DNA of 64,000 nt from Symbiodinium kawagutii (taxonomy: Eukaryota > Sar > Dinophyceae > Suessiales > Symbiodiniaceae): NCBI GenBank assembly GCA_009767595.1, contig VSDK01012287.1, forward strand, positions 833,686-897,685, in the 5' to 3' direction. The notes below the pieces were generated by a model, which did no database searches, was not told where the DNA came from, and saw only the letters and a list, made by a program, of their open reading frames with translations. Numbering within the stretch: the stretch's first letter is position 1; each line of letters opens with the position of its first letter. Below, piece after piece: positions 43,077 to 52,719 of this stretch. The translations under genes were made by a program, and so were the position numbers.

Positions 43077-43468
43077 CCACAACAACAACCACAACCACAA
43101 CCACAACAACAACCACAACAACAACAACAACAAGAAGAAGAACAACAACAAATCCTGTCTGCAACTGGAACCTACCTATTTCAACATAACCGTGTACAAC
43201 GGTCCATCATTGGATTTTCTCATGCGATGAAAAATAAAACCAAGTAAAGTCTCCCACTTGACTTGTGGAATGATTCCTGGCAAACGCTCGCCCAACACCT
43301 CGCAAGGAGGGACTGCAGCTCCAAGTGGCATTCGCTTGGCTTGCGGCCCACGACTGGCTTGAGTGCAGTTGCGTGCGGCCTTCCACGTTCATCTGCTTGC
43401 ACATCAAATTCCACATCATCCTTGGAGTTTGAAGTGGCGGCCGTTGCATTTTCCGTGCCAGGGGTATG
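37748..43468 (-). CDS. Locus C: multi cold-shock-domain (CSD) protein, spliced
   Basis: Several minus exons encode pieces of the nucleic-acid-binding cold-shock fold. DDVEFDVQADERGRPHATA at 43299-43468 and VEFDIALDDRGAFGKL at 41172-41292 are the last strands. RWGFLNAAAFDGDLFVH at 41637-41690, LQGFVNSDKFAGD at 40190-40237 and ITEDLFVHRDALLQQF...VVEFDVERD at 39827-39977 are central RNP-like strands. Exons at 38936-39049 and 37748-37835 are Gly/Tyr/Gln-rich, like linkers of RNA-binding proteins. Dinoflagellates are known to have expanded CSD families. At least three domains are represented. Exact exon order, and whether this is one gene or tandem copies, is not settled. Confidence 0.55.
38501..38601. 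mobile_element. IE-1 MITE-like element, copy c
   Basis: TTTCTCAAAATTGGGGTACC ... AAACCCACCATTTTTGGGG ... CCCTATCTTAAGAAATCAC. Nearly full-length copy with both ends. Confidence 0.6.
38936..39049 (-). CDS. Locus C exon: Gly/Met/Gln-rich linker
   Basis: Acceptor TCAGCGCTAAG|GA; frame LVARQVSIIPGTFNGYHGVS then GAFTGFASMPIQGMIQQG, possible GC donor. The third frame read is clearly the protein-like one; the overlapping Pro/Ser frame is a GC shadow. Confidence 0.55.
39439..39684. repeat. (CAT)n trinucleotide tract, about 245 nt
   Basis: CATCATCAT with interspersed CACCAT. It opens frames of poly-Ile, poly-Met and poly-Asp on both strands; not coding. Confidence 0.85.
39827..39977 (-). CDS. Locus C exon: ITEDLFVHRDALL...VVEFDVERD (CSD)
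   Basis: Acceptor CAGTTCGAAG|C, one base plus exactly 50 codons, donor GCG|GTAAAG. Frame TTGLAATITEDLFVHRDALL, ELTAGTVVEFDVERDHHKKS. The DLFVH motif and the VEFDV strand in one exon make this the clearest CSD exon here. Confidence 0.66.
40190..40237 (-). CDS. Locus C exon: LQGFVNSDKFAGD (CSD core)
   Basis: Acceptor CGCTTTCGCAG|CGG, 16 codons RLQLQGFVNSDKFAGD in phase 0-0, GC donor GAT|GC. A GFVNSDKFxGD piece is normally followed by LFVH. The next exon found does not continue it directly, so an exon may be missing or the copy decayed. Confidence 0.55.
40656..40760 (-). CDS. Locus C exon: start of a CSD (LQGVIRSFQGAWG)
   Basis: Acceptor CATTTTGAG|GC; frame RTVAKQITTSALLRPCDW, then RRLQGVIRSFQGAWGS. 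GxIKSFxxxWGF is the usual first strand of the domain. 3' end uncertain; GC donors are available near 40655. Confidence 0.52.
41172..41292 (-). CDS. Locus C exon: VEFDIALDDRGAFGKL (CSD end)
   Basis: Acceptor CCTGTGTAG|GT, 39 codons, donor TTTAG|GTAGCA. Frame QAVEFDIALDDRGAFGKLRV then KPKSQAVAWALQCPF. Strand-4/5 signature of a cold-shock domain with clean splice sites and phase. Confidence 0.6.
41637..41690 (-). CDS. Locus C exon: RWGFLNAAAFDGDLFVH (CSD core)
   Basis: Acceptor GCCGTTTTGCAG|AC. The frame RWGFLNAAAFDGDLFVHR matches the CSD pattern of aromatic-Gly-Phe and Asp-Leu-Phe-Val-His (RNP1/RNP2-like, with the nucleic-acid-contacting aromatics). The donor is probably CATCGA|GTGGCA. Confidence 0.62.
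42421..42523 (-). CDS. Locus C exon candidate
   Basis: Strong acceptor TGGCTATTCCTGCAG|A, frame FESLNHRRFPCGVVFAQAWV, KDTEAWVRRSVDIE, donor GAG|GTATCA. Lies between CSD exons; not itself recognised. Confidence 0.42.
43044..43150. repeat. (CAA)n tract with CCA interruptions
   Basis: About 105 nt of CAA/CCA ending in GAA. Opens poly-Gln/Thr/Val frames; lies in the intron after the locus C exon at 43299. Confidence 0.82.
43299..43468 (-). CDS. Locus C exon: CSD C-terminal strands
   Basis: Acceptor GATGCTGCCCCAG|CAT, donor GCGAG|GTGTTG. The frame reads TSNSKDDVEFDVQADERGRP, then ATALKPVVG and LELQSLLA. VxFDVxxDxRGxxxA is the strand 4-5 signature of cold-shock domains. Confidence 0.62.
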
Positions 43469-43836
43469 CTGGGGCAGCATCCCAAAAGAGGGAAAAGTTG
43501 GGAAAAGGCATTCAAAACTGTAGCTCTTCAATGACAATCCAAGACAAAACTAGTTGGCGAGACCCAGGGACGCGGGCTTCGAAAACCACCTGAAAAAGCA
43601 GCATGATATCAGCCATCACTGCCGCTAAAAACATGCTTCTGTTTGGCGGGATCTGCAGCCGTGCGCTGCTTTGCCAAGCTTCATCCTCTTTGAACTCGTA
43701 GTTTTGACATTCCAACATTACCTCACCCCCGCAGGTGCCGAGGTGGAAAGTGCAAAATCCAAATCCACGACTGAAAAAAAACTTGGAGATGGTGTGAAGC
43801 AACAGCTGTCAAAAAGAACAATGCAGGGGATCGTCC

Positions 43837-43945
43837 TCAATCCATCCGGTCCAGCAACATGTTGGCCACAACGACTTTCTTGAAACACGCTTGTGATCCA
43901 GTGCGGCTGAGCAGTTGGACTGCGATGCCCTGGCACCTTTGCCGC
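43837..43945 (-). CDS. Exon candidate ending in stop (VVVANMLLDRMD*)
   Basis: Acceptor GTGACAAACAAG|G, 35 codons QGIAVQLLSRTGSQACFKKV, VVANMLLDRMD, TGA 43837-43839. Two other frames are open, but this one has the best composition. Confidence 0.42.
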
Positions 43946-43991
43946 CTTGTTTGTCACCGGCGTCATGAAGAAAGTCCCAGTTATGACCCCA

Positions 43992-44043
43992 GTGGCCATC
44001 AGCGGCCACCACTGGCCATCAGTGGCCATCACTGGCCATCAGT
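43992..44043. repeat. Short tandem repeat of TGGCCATCA(C/G)
   Basis: Five near-identical GGCCATCAGTGGCCA-type units, partly palindromic. Confidence 0.7.
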
Positions 44044-44292
44044 GTTAGGCTTCTGGGATTCCCTTTGTCAGTGACTTGAGGTCCACTCAGGCACTACTCC
44101 ATTTTGTGTGGAAACTGAAACGGCCACATGAAACACGACTGTGGGCACTGATTATCTTGGGCACTGTCCTCTGCAGCTTACCTGCGTTGGCATCTTAGCG
44201 ATACTAGTGACATCATTCTCATGAGAAATAGTCCCATTGGCCATGCTGACTACACGATTGTAGTGGAGAGATGGGGTTGGGATTCGGGATAC

Positions 44293-44493
44293 CCATCTAC
44301 AGCAACTCAACCCTCCAGACCACAAATTCTGGCTGGTGCATCCGGCTACCACTGGGCCAAGTGGCATTATCAGTTTTGAAGCCCAATTCCCCTTCGAAGG
44401 AGTGGCTCTTGACAAATCCTGTGCCGCTTTGCTGAACAAACCTCGGGCCAGGAAGCTGAGCTCAGGCCAGGATTCTCCAGCATCTGGTGACAA
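44293..44493 (-). CDS. Exon, 67 codons, strong splice sites
   Basis: Acceptor CCCTGTCCCTAGCTTCCCCAAAAG|TTG with a long pyrimidine tract, exactly 67 codons, donor TGG|GTATCC. Frame SPDAGESWPELSFLARGLFS, SKGNWASKLIMPLGPVVAG, SGGLSCCRW. One of the best-defined exons in the window; family unknown. Confidence 0.6.
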
Positions 44494-46105
44494 CTTTTGG
44501 GGAAGCTAGGGACAGGGAAGAAGCCTATATATAATGGGTACATATGGGGACATGCTGATATCAACCAGTTTTTGAACTTCAAACAATGCCGTTTGCAAGA
44601 CTATGGTGTAGATGTAGACGGTATCAACTAATTCAGAGGCGGATAGCTACCAGAACAAAGCAGGGGCTTTGGTATTCACTGATAGAGGGTCACCTGCACT
44701 GTCCACAATCCTTGAGGCTAGTAAATCGGAAGGTAGTTATTTTCATACTGCAAAGGCTTGATCCGCAATTCAATCGTAGCTTGCCATGCTTGCCACACTA
44801 TCACTTAGTTGCAGGGTCAAAACCCTTGATTGGGCTTACAACATCTGTAACAGAATGCCCGGACGAGTGCGGCTTGGTAGTTCGGCAAAAAAGACATCCT
44901 CTAGCCAACCAAACATTGCTGATGGCCTAGCCGCCTAGCCGAAACAAATTGGGAGCCGCCGCATGGCCCAAGGAGGAAAAACCTGTTCAAGTGACCTACG
45001 CGATGATTTTTTAACTTTGATCGCTTCAGGACTTCAGGGGTAAAACCATTTTGGGTTGGGACACCGCCTATGGTTTCAAGCCTTGCTAGGTATTCCCAGC
45101 AACCTGAAGCTTTACCCCACCATCCCAACTCGGCAGCTCATTTGCTCCAAGGCACTTGGTGATCCTTCCAACCAGTCTTTCCTCGAGGCTTCCAACCAGG
45201 GGCTTAGCCACATGATTAACAGGATATATCAAGGATGCTGGGTCAGGCAGTGTCCTCTAAGCAACGGAATGCCTCGACACGTAAAAAAAAGGCATCCTAT
45301 AAAAAAGCAAGGGGGCAACCTTTGTACCCACAAGGCAGGCACAAGCCCAAAGAGTATGAGGTTTTTGGTCTTGCGGTGTCCCTTGACTAAAGGCAAGCAA
45401 GCACGCCCAGCAAACATTCCGAAACAGTGTCACTTTCAAACAGCACCTGCTGAAGGATATTTCAGACATCCAGCCAAAAATTGGAGGCCTTGAAACAGTG
45501 AAGGTATACGCTCAAGACTGGCACGAAACAACAAACAAAAAAAGGAAACTGCAACTTGGACCTGCGAAAGTGAAACAACTACTAGCTAGTTCTGTCCCCC
45601 AACAGCCCCCGCAAAAAGCTCAAGGGAGTGGCACATGCAATGACATTCAGGCAATAAAACAGGGAAGGGTGGCGACGAAAAAAAATCCACTTAGAAAAAA
45701 CATCAAAGAGAAAACCATATTTTCGGCTGTTGCATGCTGGATGCAAACAGTTTGCCCTGCACCTTTGCCATAGATTGGTGTGGCAGGAGCTGGCTGCAGC
45801 TGTGGGTTCGAAACCATCATCTCACTGCGTAAAAACGATGGGCAATTGTGGGGACCCAAATGGGGGTTTCTCACGCCATGGGGGATCCCCAAAGTTGTAA
45901 TTACTATAGTTGGTAGTCATGGATGATTTGGGGGTATCCCTCTTTTGGGAAAAGCCCAAATCATGAATACCCGAGCCCAGAGTGGATGCCAAAGTGCCTG
46001 ATATATTGCCATTTAAGCCGGGTGTCACATGATGTCACCAACATGATCTCACATGTCCCACGGGCTGTTTGATGTCCGAAAATGTTTCCACATTGCGCGG
46101 CCAAG
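44494..46105. other. No supported exon; IE-1 copy
   Basis: Open frames on both strands at 44.6-45.5 kb lack paired splice sites. The IE-1 copy at 45.85 kb is the only clear structure. Confidence 0.33.
45845..45952. mobile_element. IE-1 MITE-like element, copy d
   Basis: GTTTCTCACGCCATGGGGGAT, centre with GGTAGTCATGGATGATTTGG, right end GGGTATCCCTCTTTTGGGAAAA. Diverged. Confidence 0.42.
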
Positions 46106-46212
46106 CTGGTTGGTGGCTGAACCACCCCTATGAGAGATAAGCTTGTTAATCAACCAACCAATTGTTAACACCAAGGAAAATAAGAACAATGTGAATCAAA
46201 GCACCAACCACT
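46106..46212 (-). mobile_element. IE-2 element, copy c
   Basis: CTGGTTGGTGGCTGAACCACCCC at the left and AAAGCACCAACCACT at the right. On the minus strand it begins AGTG|GTTGGTGC and ends CCACCAACCAG, so it could be a 103-nt GT-AG intron (46208 to 46106). The following frame (LAAQCGNIFGHQTAR) is open. Confidence 0.52.
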
Positions 46213-46304
46213 CTTGTTCCAACCACTGTTGATATCTGTTGATTATTATCCTCTCTTCTATATTCCACCATTCAATCCACATCTTCAAACCACCAACCAG
46301 CTTT

Positions 46305-46722
46305 GTTTCTCAAAATGGGGCTACCCCCAAATCATCTAATATTGACATACATCAACCATTTATCATTTATAGCAGCAATAAACCATCCATGACTTTGGGA
46401 TTGATGATGCTAATACTAACCATTTACACGTAGAATACTAAAATCAACCATTTGCAGCAATAAACCCACCATTGACCATCATAAAATCCCAAAGTACCTT
46501 TGTCATCAATTTGAATATTTACCCTACAATCGGATTTTTTGGAAGTACCTCCAACCATTTGATGGTTTCTTAGAATAGGGTCCTCCCAAAAAAGGTTGGT
46601 TTCTTATCATAACTATCTATAAATGTTTACTCTCTCTCTCGCTCTCGCTGGGCTTGGCGGTCCCGCCGTCTCACAATTGGATGATGACTGGGGGTACCCC
46701 TATTCCAAGAAACACCCATTTG
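46305..46722. mobile_element. IE-1 remnants, several copies
   Basis: TTTCTCAAAATGGGGCTACC at 46308, GATGGTTTCTTAGAATAGGG at about 46560, GGGGTACCCCTATTCCAAGA at about 46690. An AT-rich block of overlapping IE-1 fragments just downstream of the exon at 46767. Confidence 0.42.
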
Positions 46723-46766
46723 CTTCCAGGCCAAGGCTCATGTCGCAGGGTCAACGGATTGCTCAC

Positions 46767-46871
46767 CGGACCCTGCAACGCAGGGCCGGTGCCCGGGCCA
46801 GGGCCGCCAGGCACGGCAGTTCCGTTGCCCACGGCGCCTGGAGGCATACTGCGCTCCACCGAGCCCACCGG
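46767..46871 (-). CDS. Pro/Gly-rich exon, 35 codons phase 0-0
   Basis: Acceptor TACCTCCTGGCGCGCAG|CCG, donor TCCG|GTGAGC (near-perfect). Frame VGSVERSMPPGAVGNGTAVP, GGPGPGTGPALQGP. The complementary strand also has a possible exon ending GGAG|GTAAGG; strand bias of the window favours minus. Confidence 0.52.
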
Positions 46872-47471
46872 CTGCGCGCCAGGAGGTAAGGGCGAAGCGG
46901 CCAGGGTGACCTGGGCAAAGGTTGAGACCCAAGGGTGTTAAAACAAACAAAGGTGGGAAATCTGTCGATAGTTACATGAAAAATAAAATGTGCTTATAGT
47001 GTATATGTAAATACTTGGTTCCAACAAAAATACAAAAACTGTACAAACCCATAGTTTGGTTTTAAGTGTACAGTTTCACATACTTGACAACAAAGTTTGA
47101 CAAACCGAATGGGCGCAAGTTGTGACAACAAAGTATACAAACTGCACAAGGCGTGCAAAATCTTGCATAAAAACCACTAATATTTGTATCCAAACTATAC
47201 AAAATTAATTGCAGCGTATAAAACTTATGTGAAGCACCCCTTCTGCATTCATAAAACATACCGTGCCTTTACTTCAAAATTACCTCATGCTTTGGGCATT
47301 CTTGAGACTTTCTTGACAATGTCGCTGTTGCGTTCCTGATTGCCCACCGAATTACTCATCAATTCCACATATCCAAACGTATCCAATCAAATCCAACCTA
47401 TGTCAAACTTGACTTCCTGCCAGCTTCTCTCAACTTCCAGGGATTGGACAATTCTTGAATCTTCTTGAATC

Positions 47472-47586
47472 CATGTGGCTATGGGCCAATATCAACCAAC
47501 CAATAATGGTTGTAATAACCAACAATTATATAGGGAAAACAATGGTTAATGATGGGGAACCAGGGGTTCAGGGTTTTGACCCACTG
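47472..47586. mobile_element. IE-3 element, copy e
   Basis: TGTGGCTATGGGCCAATATC ... TAATAACCAACAATTATATA ... GGGTTTTGACCCACTGTCA. It abuts the stop codon of the exon at 47587-47768. Confidence 0.55.
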
Positions 47587-47768
47587 TCATGTCATGCCCA
47601 GTTCTCTCCAAGTAACGACTTCGGGTGCCGTCGGCACTGGCACCACGCCGCCTACGCCATCTTTGACTGCCAAGTCGGTCGCCAAGTCAGTTGACATTGC
47701 CACCAGGCTCTGGTGGTCACGGAACCCGAGGACGGTCCGCTGAGCCAAAAGCAAGCGGCGGCTCTCAT
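47587..47768 (-). CDS. Exon, 59 codons to stop (SRRLLLAQRTVLGFRDH...)
   Basis: Acceptor GCGCTTTGAG|AT; frame ESRRLLLAQRTVLGFRDHQS, MSTDLATDLAVKDGVGGVVP, PEVVTWRELGMT and TGA 47587-47589. An IE-2 element ends 18 nt upstream of the acceptor, and an IE-3 element abuts the 3' end. If splicing uses the IE-2 terminus instead, a different and less protein-like frame results. Confidence 0.52.
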
Positions 47769-47786
47769 CTCAAAGCGCCCTGTCAG

Positions 47787-47897
47787 CTGGTTGGTGGTTG
47801 AACCACCCCTATGAAAAATATATATAAATCTTAGTCAACCAACCCTTTGTTAACAATTACTGAGGAAAATAAAAAAATGTTTGAAACCACCAAGCAG
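47787..47897 (-). mobile_element. IE-2 element, copy d
   Basis: CTGGTTGGTGGTTGAACCACCCC ... GAAACCACCAAGCAG. The flanks share CTGA (minus: TTCTGA|element|CTGACAGG), a possible target-site duplication. It could be a 109-nt GC-AG intron or lie just inside one. Confidence 0.58.
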
Positions 47898-48397
47898 TCA
47901 GAATTTGAAATACTTGATCAGACGGTGTCAGATGTGCTTGGAAGCAACCGAGGCAACGTTTTGTGCCAAATATAGTCCACACCTGATTCTACACTTGGAT
48001 CGGCAAACATGTCTCCTAAGAGGATTAACTACGCGGACAAGCACAAAAAGGGACATGGAGAGAGATCACCCACCAGTCTCTGTGAGGAGAAGTTGGGGAA
48101 GAATACAGTGAACCCCACAGACTTGAACCCATTGCTGGGGACTGGGGATTTCCCAACCTCCAAAATCATCATGCAAACGAAGGCTGGCCCAGTCAGCCAC
48201 CGAGTCATGGGAAAAATAAGATGTAGTCAACCGCAGATACTGTGTTGTCATGGTTTAAATCATCACTCATATTCTGACAGCAGTCGGCACAGTATAAGAC
48301 GCAAAGGATCTTTAAAGATCTTTAAAGCAGTTCAACATAGTTCCATTATTTGAGGGTGATGCTATCTAGAGGCGGCTTTACCTAACCCCCACATGGC

Positions 48398-48730
48398 TCA
48401 AATGCCACCAGCAACCAACAAGAGCCGCTCGACCATCTGCAGGCTGGCACCAAATCCAAAATGCTCGACGGACTCCACCGACCTAACCTCAGCCGACCAG
48501 GGACGCCAGTGGTTGAAAGAATGCATGTGGGTCCATGGGCTCCCCTCCCCCAAAAATGGAAAACCTCGGCTGGCAACATCTTGTAACAAAAAAAGAAACG
48601 CAATGCAACTTGTTTTTTGGGCCAGGGCGTCCGTAGCAGGTGTGGCCCGCAAGTTGAAAGTCAAAGGAGCCGCATCAATCACCCCCAGCGCTTTCGCATA
48701 GTGATGAATGTCAGGACGAATGTAATGCAA
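48398..48730 (-). CDS. 110-codon open frame, one or two exons
   Basis: Frame IRPDIHHYAKALGVIDAAPL, NLRATPATDALAQKT, then HSFNHWRPWSAEVRSVESVE and ASLQMVERLLLVAGGI before a stop. An internal pyrimidine tract ending TTGTTACAAG could be an intron acceptor, splitting it in two. Composition good throughout; unrecognised. Confidence 0.5.
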   Translation of the reverse strand: MHYIRPDIHHYAKALGVIDAAPLTFNLRATPATDALAQKTSCIAFLFLLQDVASRGFPFLGEGSPWTHMHSFNHWRPWSAEVRSVESVEHFGFGASLQMVERLLLVAGGI

Positions 48731-49110
48731 TCCACCGGCTAGCTAGCTATGTTGCGCTGGTCTCCACTGTCACATTTGGGACATGGAATCCGGGAACCAG
48801 TAGCCTCATCTCTTCAAGATACGCTAAATGCAGCTGTGCACGAAAGATTCTGATTTCCAACCGCCAACTGCTAGATTGGGAGAGTTGGGCCAAAGATGTC
48901 TCGCACAAAGTGGAAAGCAGCTGTGGGAATCCAAGAATTGCAGTATTCGCTGGGTCATCATGGGTCTCAATAGCATTGATTATATGAAGTAATACACTGA
49001 TGGACTAGCACTTAGAATATGTTTGAAAAATGACTTAAACTACCCTCTAAGTAGACAATAATAGATCATAATGATTGGTGATGCTATAGGTCGCTTCATA
49101 GCCACATCAC

Positions 49111-49215
49111 CTGAAGTGAAACACCATGATTGTCTCGGGTACCCGGCTCCACTGTGGTCACAGTCTCCGTGTTGCTCAGCGCCTTGCCATAGCTGAGGAT
49201 TGCAGCAATCAGTTG
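49111..49215 (-). CDS. Exon, 35 codons phase 0-0 (LIAAILSYGKALSNTET)
   Basis: Acceptor ACTCTTCGTTGCAG|CAA, donor CTTCAG|GTGATG, exactly 35 codons: QLIAAILSYGKALSNTETVT, VEPGTRDNHGVSLQ. Very convincing exon that standard ORF cut-offs miss. Function unknown. Confidence 0.62.
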
Positions 49216-49539
49216 CTGCAACGAAGAGTTCTATTGGGCTGCTGCGCACCCCAAGGTTGGTAAACCAGGGCAATTACATGACAAAAAATTGGTTGCAATG
49301 ACTCATGACATCATACATCCTGTGTTGTGGCTGTTGATCCTAACCGCGATGAGAAATGAGAGAAAGGGAGAGACAACTATTGATATCTGTTGACTTCATC
49401 TTGACATCAAGCTGTCCGGCAATGGTGGCACCGCTGAATCCAAGCATCAGATCTTCTTCTACGATCCGTTGACTTGTTACTAGCATTTGGTTGGAACCCT
49501 CCTGGTGGCTCCTGGCCTCGCTCCCCCTTTAAAGGCCCT

Positions 49540-49684
49540 TTAACTGGCTAGTCCTGGGTAGCCCTGGCTCCAAGCAGCTCCCTCCCAACTATCAGCCAGT
49601 GTAGGTATCCCAAAGTGGAGCCAAGCCTGCAAGACCTTGCCATCATCTCCCACAGCGTAGATGCAGCGTCCCAGGCATTTGGGC
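49540..49684 (-). CDS. Exon candidate (IYAVGDDGKVLQAWLHFG)
   Basis: Strong acceptor TTCTTGTGTTGTGCCAG|G; frame RPKCLGRCIYAVGDDGK, then VLQAWLHFGIPTLADSWEGA to a stop. A donor AAG|GTCTTG after GDDGK could end it after 49 nt. Confidence 0.52.
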
Positions 49685-50125
49685 CTGGCACAACACAAGA
49701 AAATGATATGAAAACCTTTCTTCAAACAAACTATGGTAGCTAATGGTGATCCTAGTAATATCAGTACTAGTTAATAATTCATAGTAGTAGCAATTGTAGG
49801 AAAAAGAATAATAATAATAATAGATGATCATAATAATATTAACTTCCAACCAAAAGACCTAACAGGACCGAACACAAGGACTCATCAGGTTTTAAAGACC
49901 TACCAAAGCTACCAAAAAATGTCCAAGTCCATAGCGCGCGTGTTCACACATGACATTTGCGCGTGCGAGACTGTAATGCACCAACATGTTGAATCTAATT
50001 CTTTGTGTTCTGTGTGTGTGTGTGTCTTTGTTCTTCGGTGTGCAAATATTCTGGTGCAAATTAGTACCGCTATTATCCGCTAATACCCAAGAAATTATCA
50101 AGGGATCTGAACTTCTGGCATCGGA

Positions 50126-50231
50126 TCATTCGAATGCCCCCGTCTCCGTCACCAGCAGTTCTCTGGTATCATAGCAACAGTGCAGCCACGGTGCAGCTGA
50201 GTCCCCGGGCAAAAGGTCATTGGGCGTCCCA
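50126..50231 (-). CDS. Exon candidate (APWLHCCYDTRELLVTETG)
   Basis: Acceptor TTGGGCTTCAG|T, 34 codons NDLLPGDSAAPWLHCCYDTR, ELLVTETGAFE to TGA, or ending at CTG|GTGACG. Either a last exon or an internal one. Confidence 0.48.
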
Positions 50232-50623
50232 CTGAAGCCCAAGCATCGTCCAAATAGTTGTGGCCTCATGGCCACGACTAGATCAGCTGGGTCAAGCTAT
50301 GGACTATAGACTCCGTTGCCCATGCATGTGCTGCGAAACATGTTGCATATGGTTGCATTTTATGCACATATTATTGTCCATTGTAACGACTTCTCCAGCA
50401 GGTTTGCAACGAAGCACGCACCATTGTAGGTATATCCAAATGAATGCGCACCAGCCAGCAATGTACATAACACGTGTATAAATATACACATACTAAATGA
50501 ACACCTAAAAAACATATCATCGTTGACGTAAGGTGACAGAAGCGTACATGTCCATAGCAGAGTATGTATCACATGTCAGCCCCCCAAAAAAGTTCGCTGC
50601 CAACTCTTCCATCGCGTTCACAC

Positions 50624-50761
50624 CCGTTGGGAGTTGGTATCATCGATCCAACCTCCATGGCGAACCCCCCAACCCCACTGGCCCGTGCTGAGAATCCCCA
50701 GCCCTGCAAGCTCTTGGCCGCTCGCATGGAGCTGCATCTCGTTGCGGTCCAAGGTCCCGGA
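50624..50761 (-). CDS. Exon, 46 codons phase 0-0 (LDRNEMQLHASGQELAG)
   Basis: Acceptor CACGATCTCAG|TCC, donor CGG|GTGTGA, exactly 46 codons: GTLDRNEMQLHASGQELAGL, GQWGWGVRHGGWIDDTNSQ. Clean boundaries; unrecognised. Confidence 0.54.
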
Positions 50762-51433
50762 CTGAGATCGTGGAGATCATGACTGCTAGGAATGAGAACG
50801 GTGCTGCTACTGAGTGACTGAAGTGGTCTGCTAATTGTCAATGAGTAGTTAAAACTTAAGACCCGTCCGTTTATATGTTCATATTGAATAAATTGTCAAC
50901 CAGTAAGACTTCTTATCATTTGTCAATGAGTAACAACTGTTTTTGATGTTCACCATATAGTGGTTCATCAAAAGTTCGGATTTTGTTGGGTGCTAGTATG
51001 AATAGGTGGCTGATGAAATGGCTTAGAAGTGTTGACATACGATGATCCATAACTGGTTAATATTGATCAATAACTTTGACACATGTGATACAATGATTGA
51101 GCAATGCTCATACATGCTAACAATCTAATGGTTACAAATCATCAAAATTTATGGGTAACAACAGGTAGTGGGTTTCCAGCTGGCAACAGCCCCACAGGTT
51201 CGATTATAAATCACCAGCGAATGAGCCAGTAAAACGCGTGGCGGTTTATTATGTTTAATCTCGATTTACATCGATTTACCATATTCACTCCCCCAGTGTG
51301 CATGCTAGCTGACCCCAGCAGAAGCATCTGGGGTGATATGAAGGTTGCCTAATCACCTGGAATGATCACTGAGCCGATATTGAATGGCCCGCTAACACCC
51401 AAAATGGTTAAAACGTTTTAAGCAATGAAGATC

Positions 51434-51435
<2 letters not shown>

Positions 51436-51490
<55 letters not shown>
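51436..51490. repeat. (CAT)n tract
   Basis: About 18 CAT/ATC units; the poly-Ile frame over it is not a gene. Confidence 0.85.
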
Positions 51491-51492
<2 letters not shown>

Positions 51493-51979
51493 TGTCCCTT
51501 GTCATCAAAGGACGGGTGTCGGATGCTTGGGGATACTTTTAACACGGTCAAATCAACTGTCATCATCCCAACCCAACATTGACCATGGGATCCCATCAAT
51601 CATCTGGATTCTGATCGCATCAAGGCAACGCAGGCATTCGCAAGCCTGTCCTTGCAACCAAAATTTCCATTGGTAAGTTCGTTGTCATTGTTGTTGCCGT
51701 GGTTGCTGTTGTCTTTGTGGACATGATCATGGTTGCTGTTGCTCTTGAGCGGTTGCAAAAGCAAATACCTCAGCAAAAAGAAACCAAATCAATCACATTA
51801 TGATTTCCAAAAGGTGGGGTCCGTCGACATTTGCCGACTCAATCTGAGCCAGTCGGTGCATGTGCTGTGGACCCCTGGTAAGCACAGCGGAAAGTTGCAA
51901 AGTTTCAACTGCCCCAGTTTCCAACATGTTTGTGGTTTCAAGATTTCAATTACCTGGTGGCTTCTTGAAAGAGAGAAGC

Positions 51980-52056
51980 CTCTAAAATGGTTGGTTTATT
52001 AACTTGATTGGGTAATAAACAAATGATTTAGGGCACCCCTATTTTGCGAAACTCCC
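51980..52056. mobile_element. IE-1 element, short copy e
   Basis: AAAATGGTTGGTTTATTAAC ... AAATGATTTAGGGCACCCCT, ATTTTGCGAAACTCCC. Decayed. Confidence 0.45.
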
Positions 52057-52719
52057 ACTTCAGTTCTTCGCCTTTGCGAGACATCGTGATTCTACTTCAC
52101 TTTGGTTCTTAGCCCTCACCCTTCGCTGCCATGGCACCGTGAAAACATAGTGTTCCAGCCTTGGCTCATGAAAAATCTCTCGCGCGGGTCCCGAGGCGAA
52201 TCAAATGTGATGCTTGCCCCCCACTACCCCCTCCATAGTTTTTCTTGCCATTTGCTTATCCACAAAAAAACTTGATCATTTTGATTCTTTTTGAGGTTGA
52301 GAGTGCCAGACTGCCCCATGACAGCCCCATATCTCTGCACATTGGCAGTCAAAGAGGCACCTGTGTCCAACTTGAAATTATTGGAATCTTGGACCAATTC
52401 ACGTCGATGGCCACGACGTTGGCTGTGGATCCACATGAAATGATGGTGTCCAGATTATATTATACTATACTAAATGCCCTGCTGCCGGTTTCCCTACGTG
52501 GCAATTGTTGGGTTTGCTGAGGGCACCGGGTACCCATGATGCAGGGAGAACGTAGGAACAAAATTCCCGCACCCGCCTGTCCATTTGAATCCAGTTGCAG
52601 GTGCACAACTTCCAATTCGGTGCCTTGAGTACCTCCAATTATTCAACTTACTTCCCACCCACAGTAAACAAACGTAAACAGCAATGTTTCACCAAGCACC
52701 TGGTTGCTGTAGATGATCA

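Larger units (their letters stand above)
50762..52719. other. AT-rich, no supported exon
   Basis: Contains the (CAT)n tract and the short IE-1 copy. No GC-rich island with splice sites was seen. Confidence 0.4.

Noticed and set aside
42936..43247. Poly-Gln, poly-Thr and poly-Val frames
   Set aside because: Translations of the CAA/CCA repeat; no exon boundaries.
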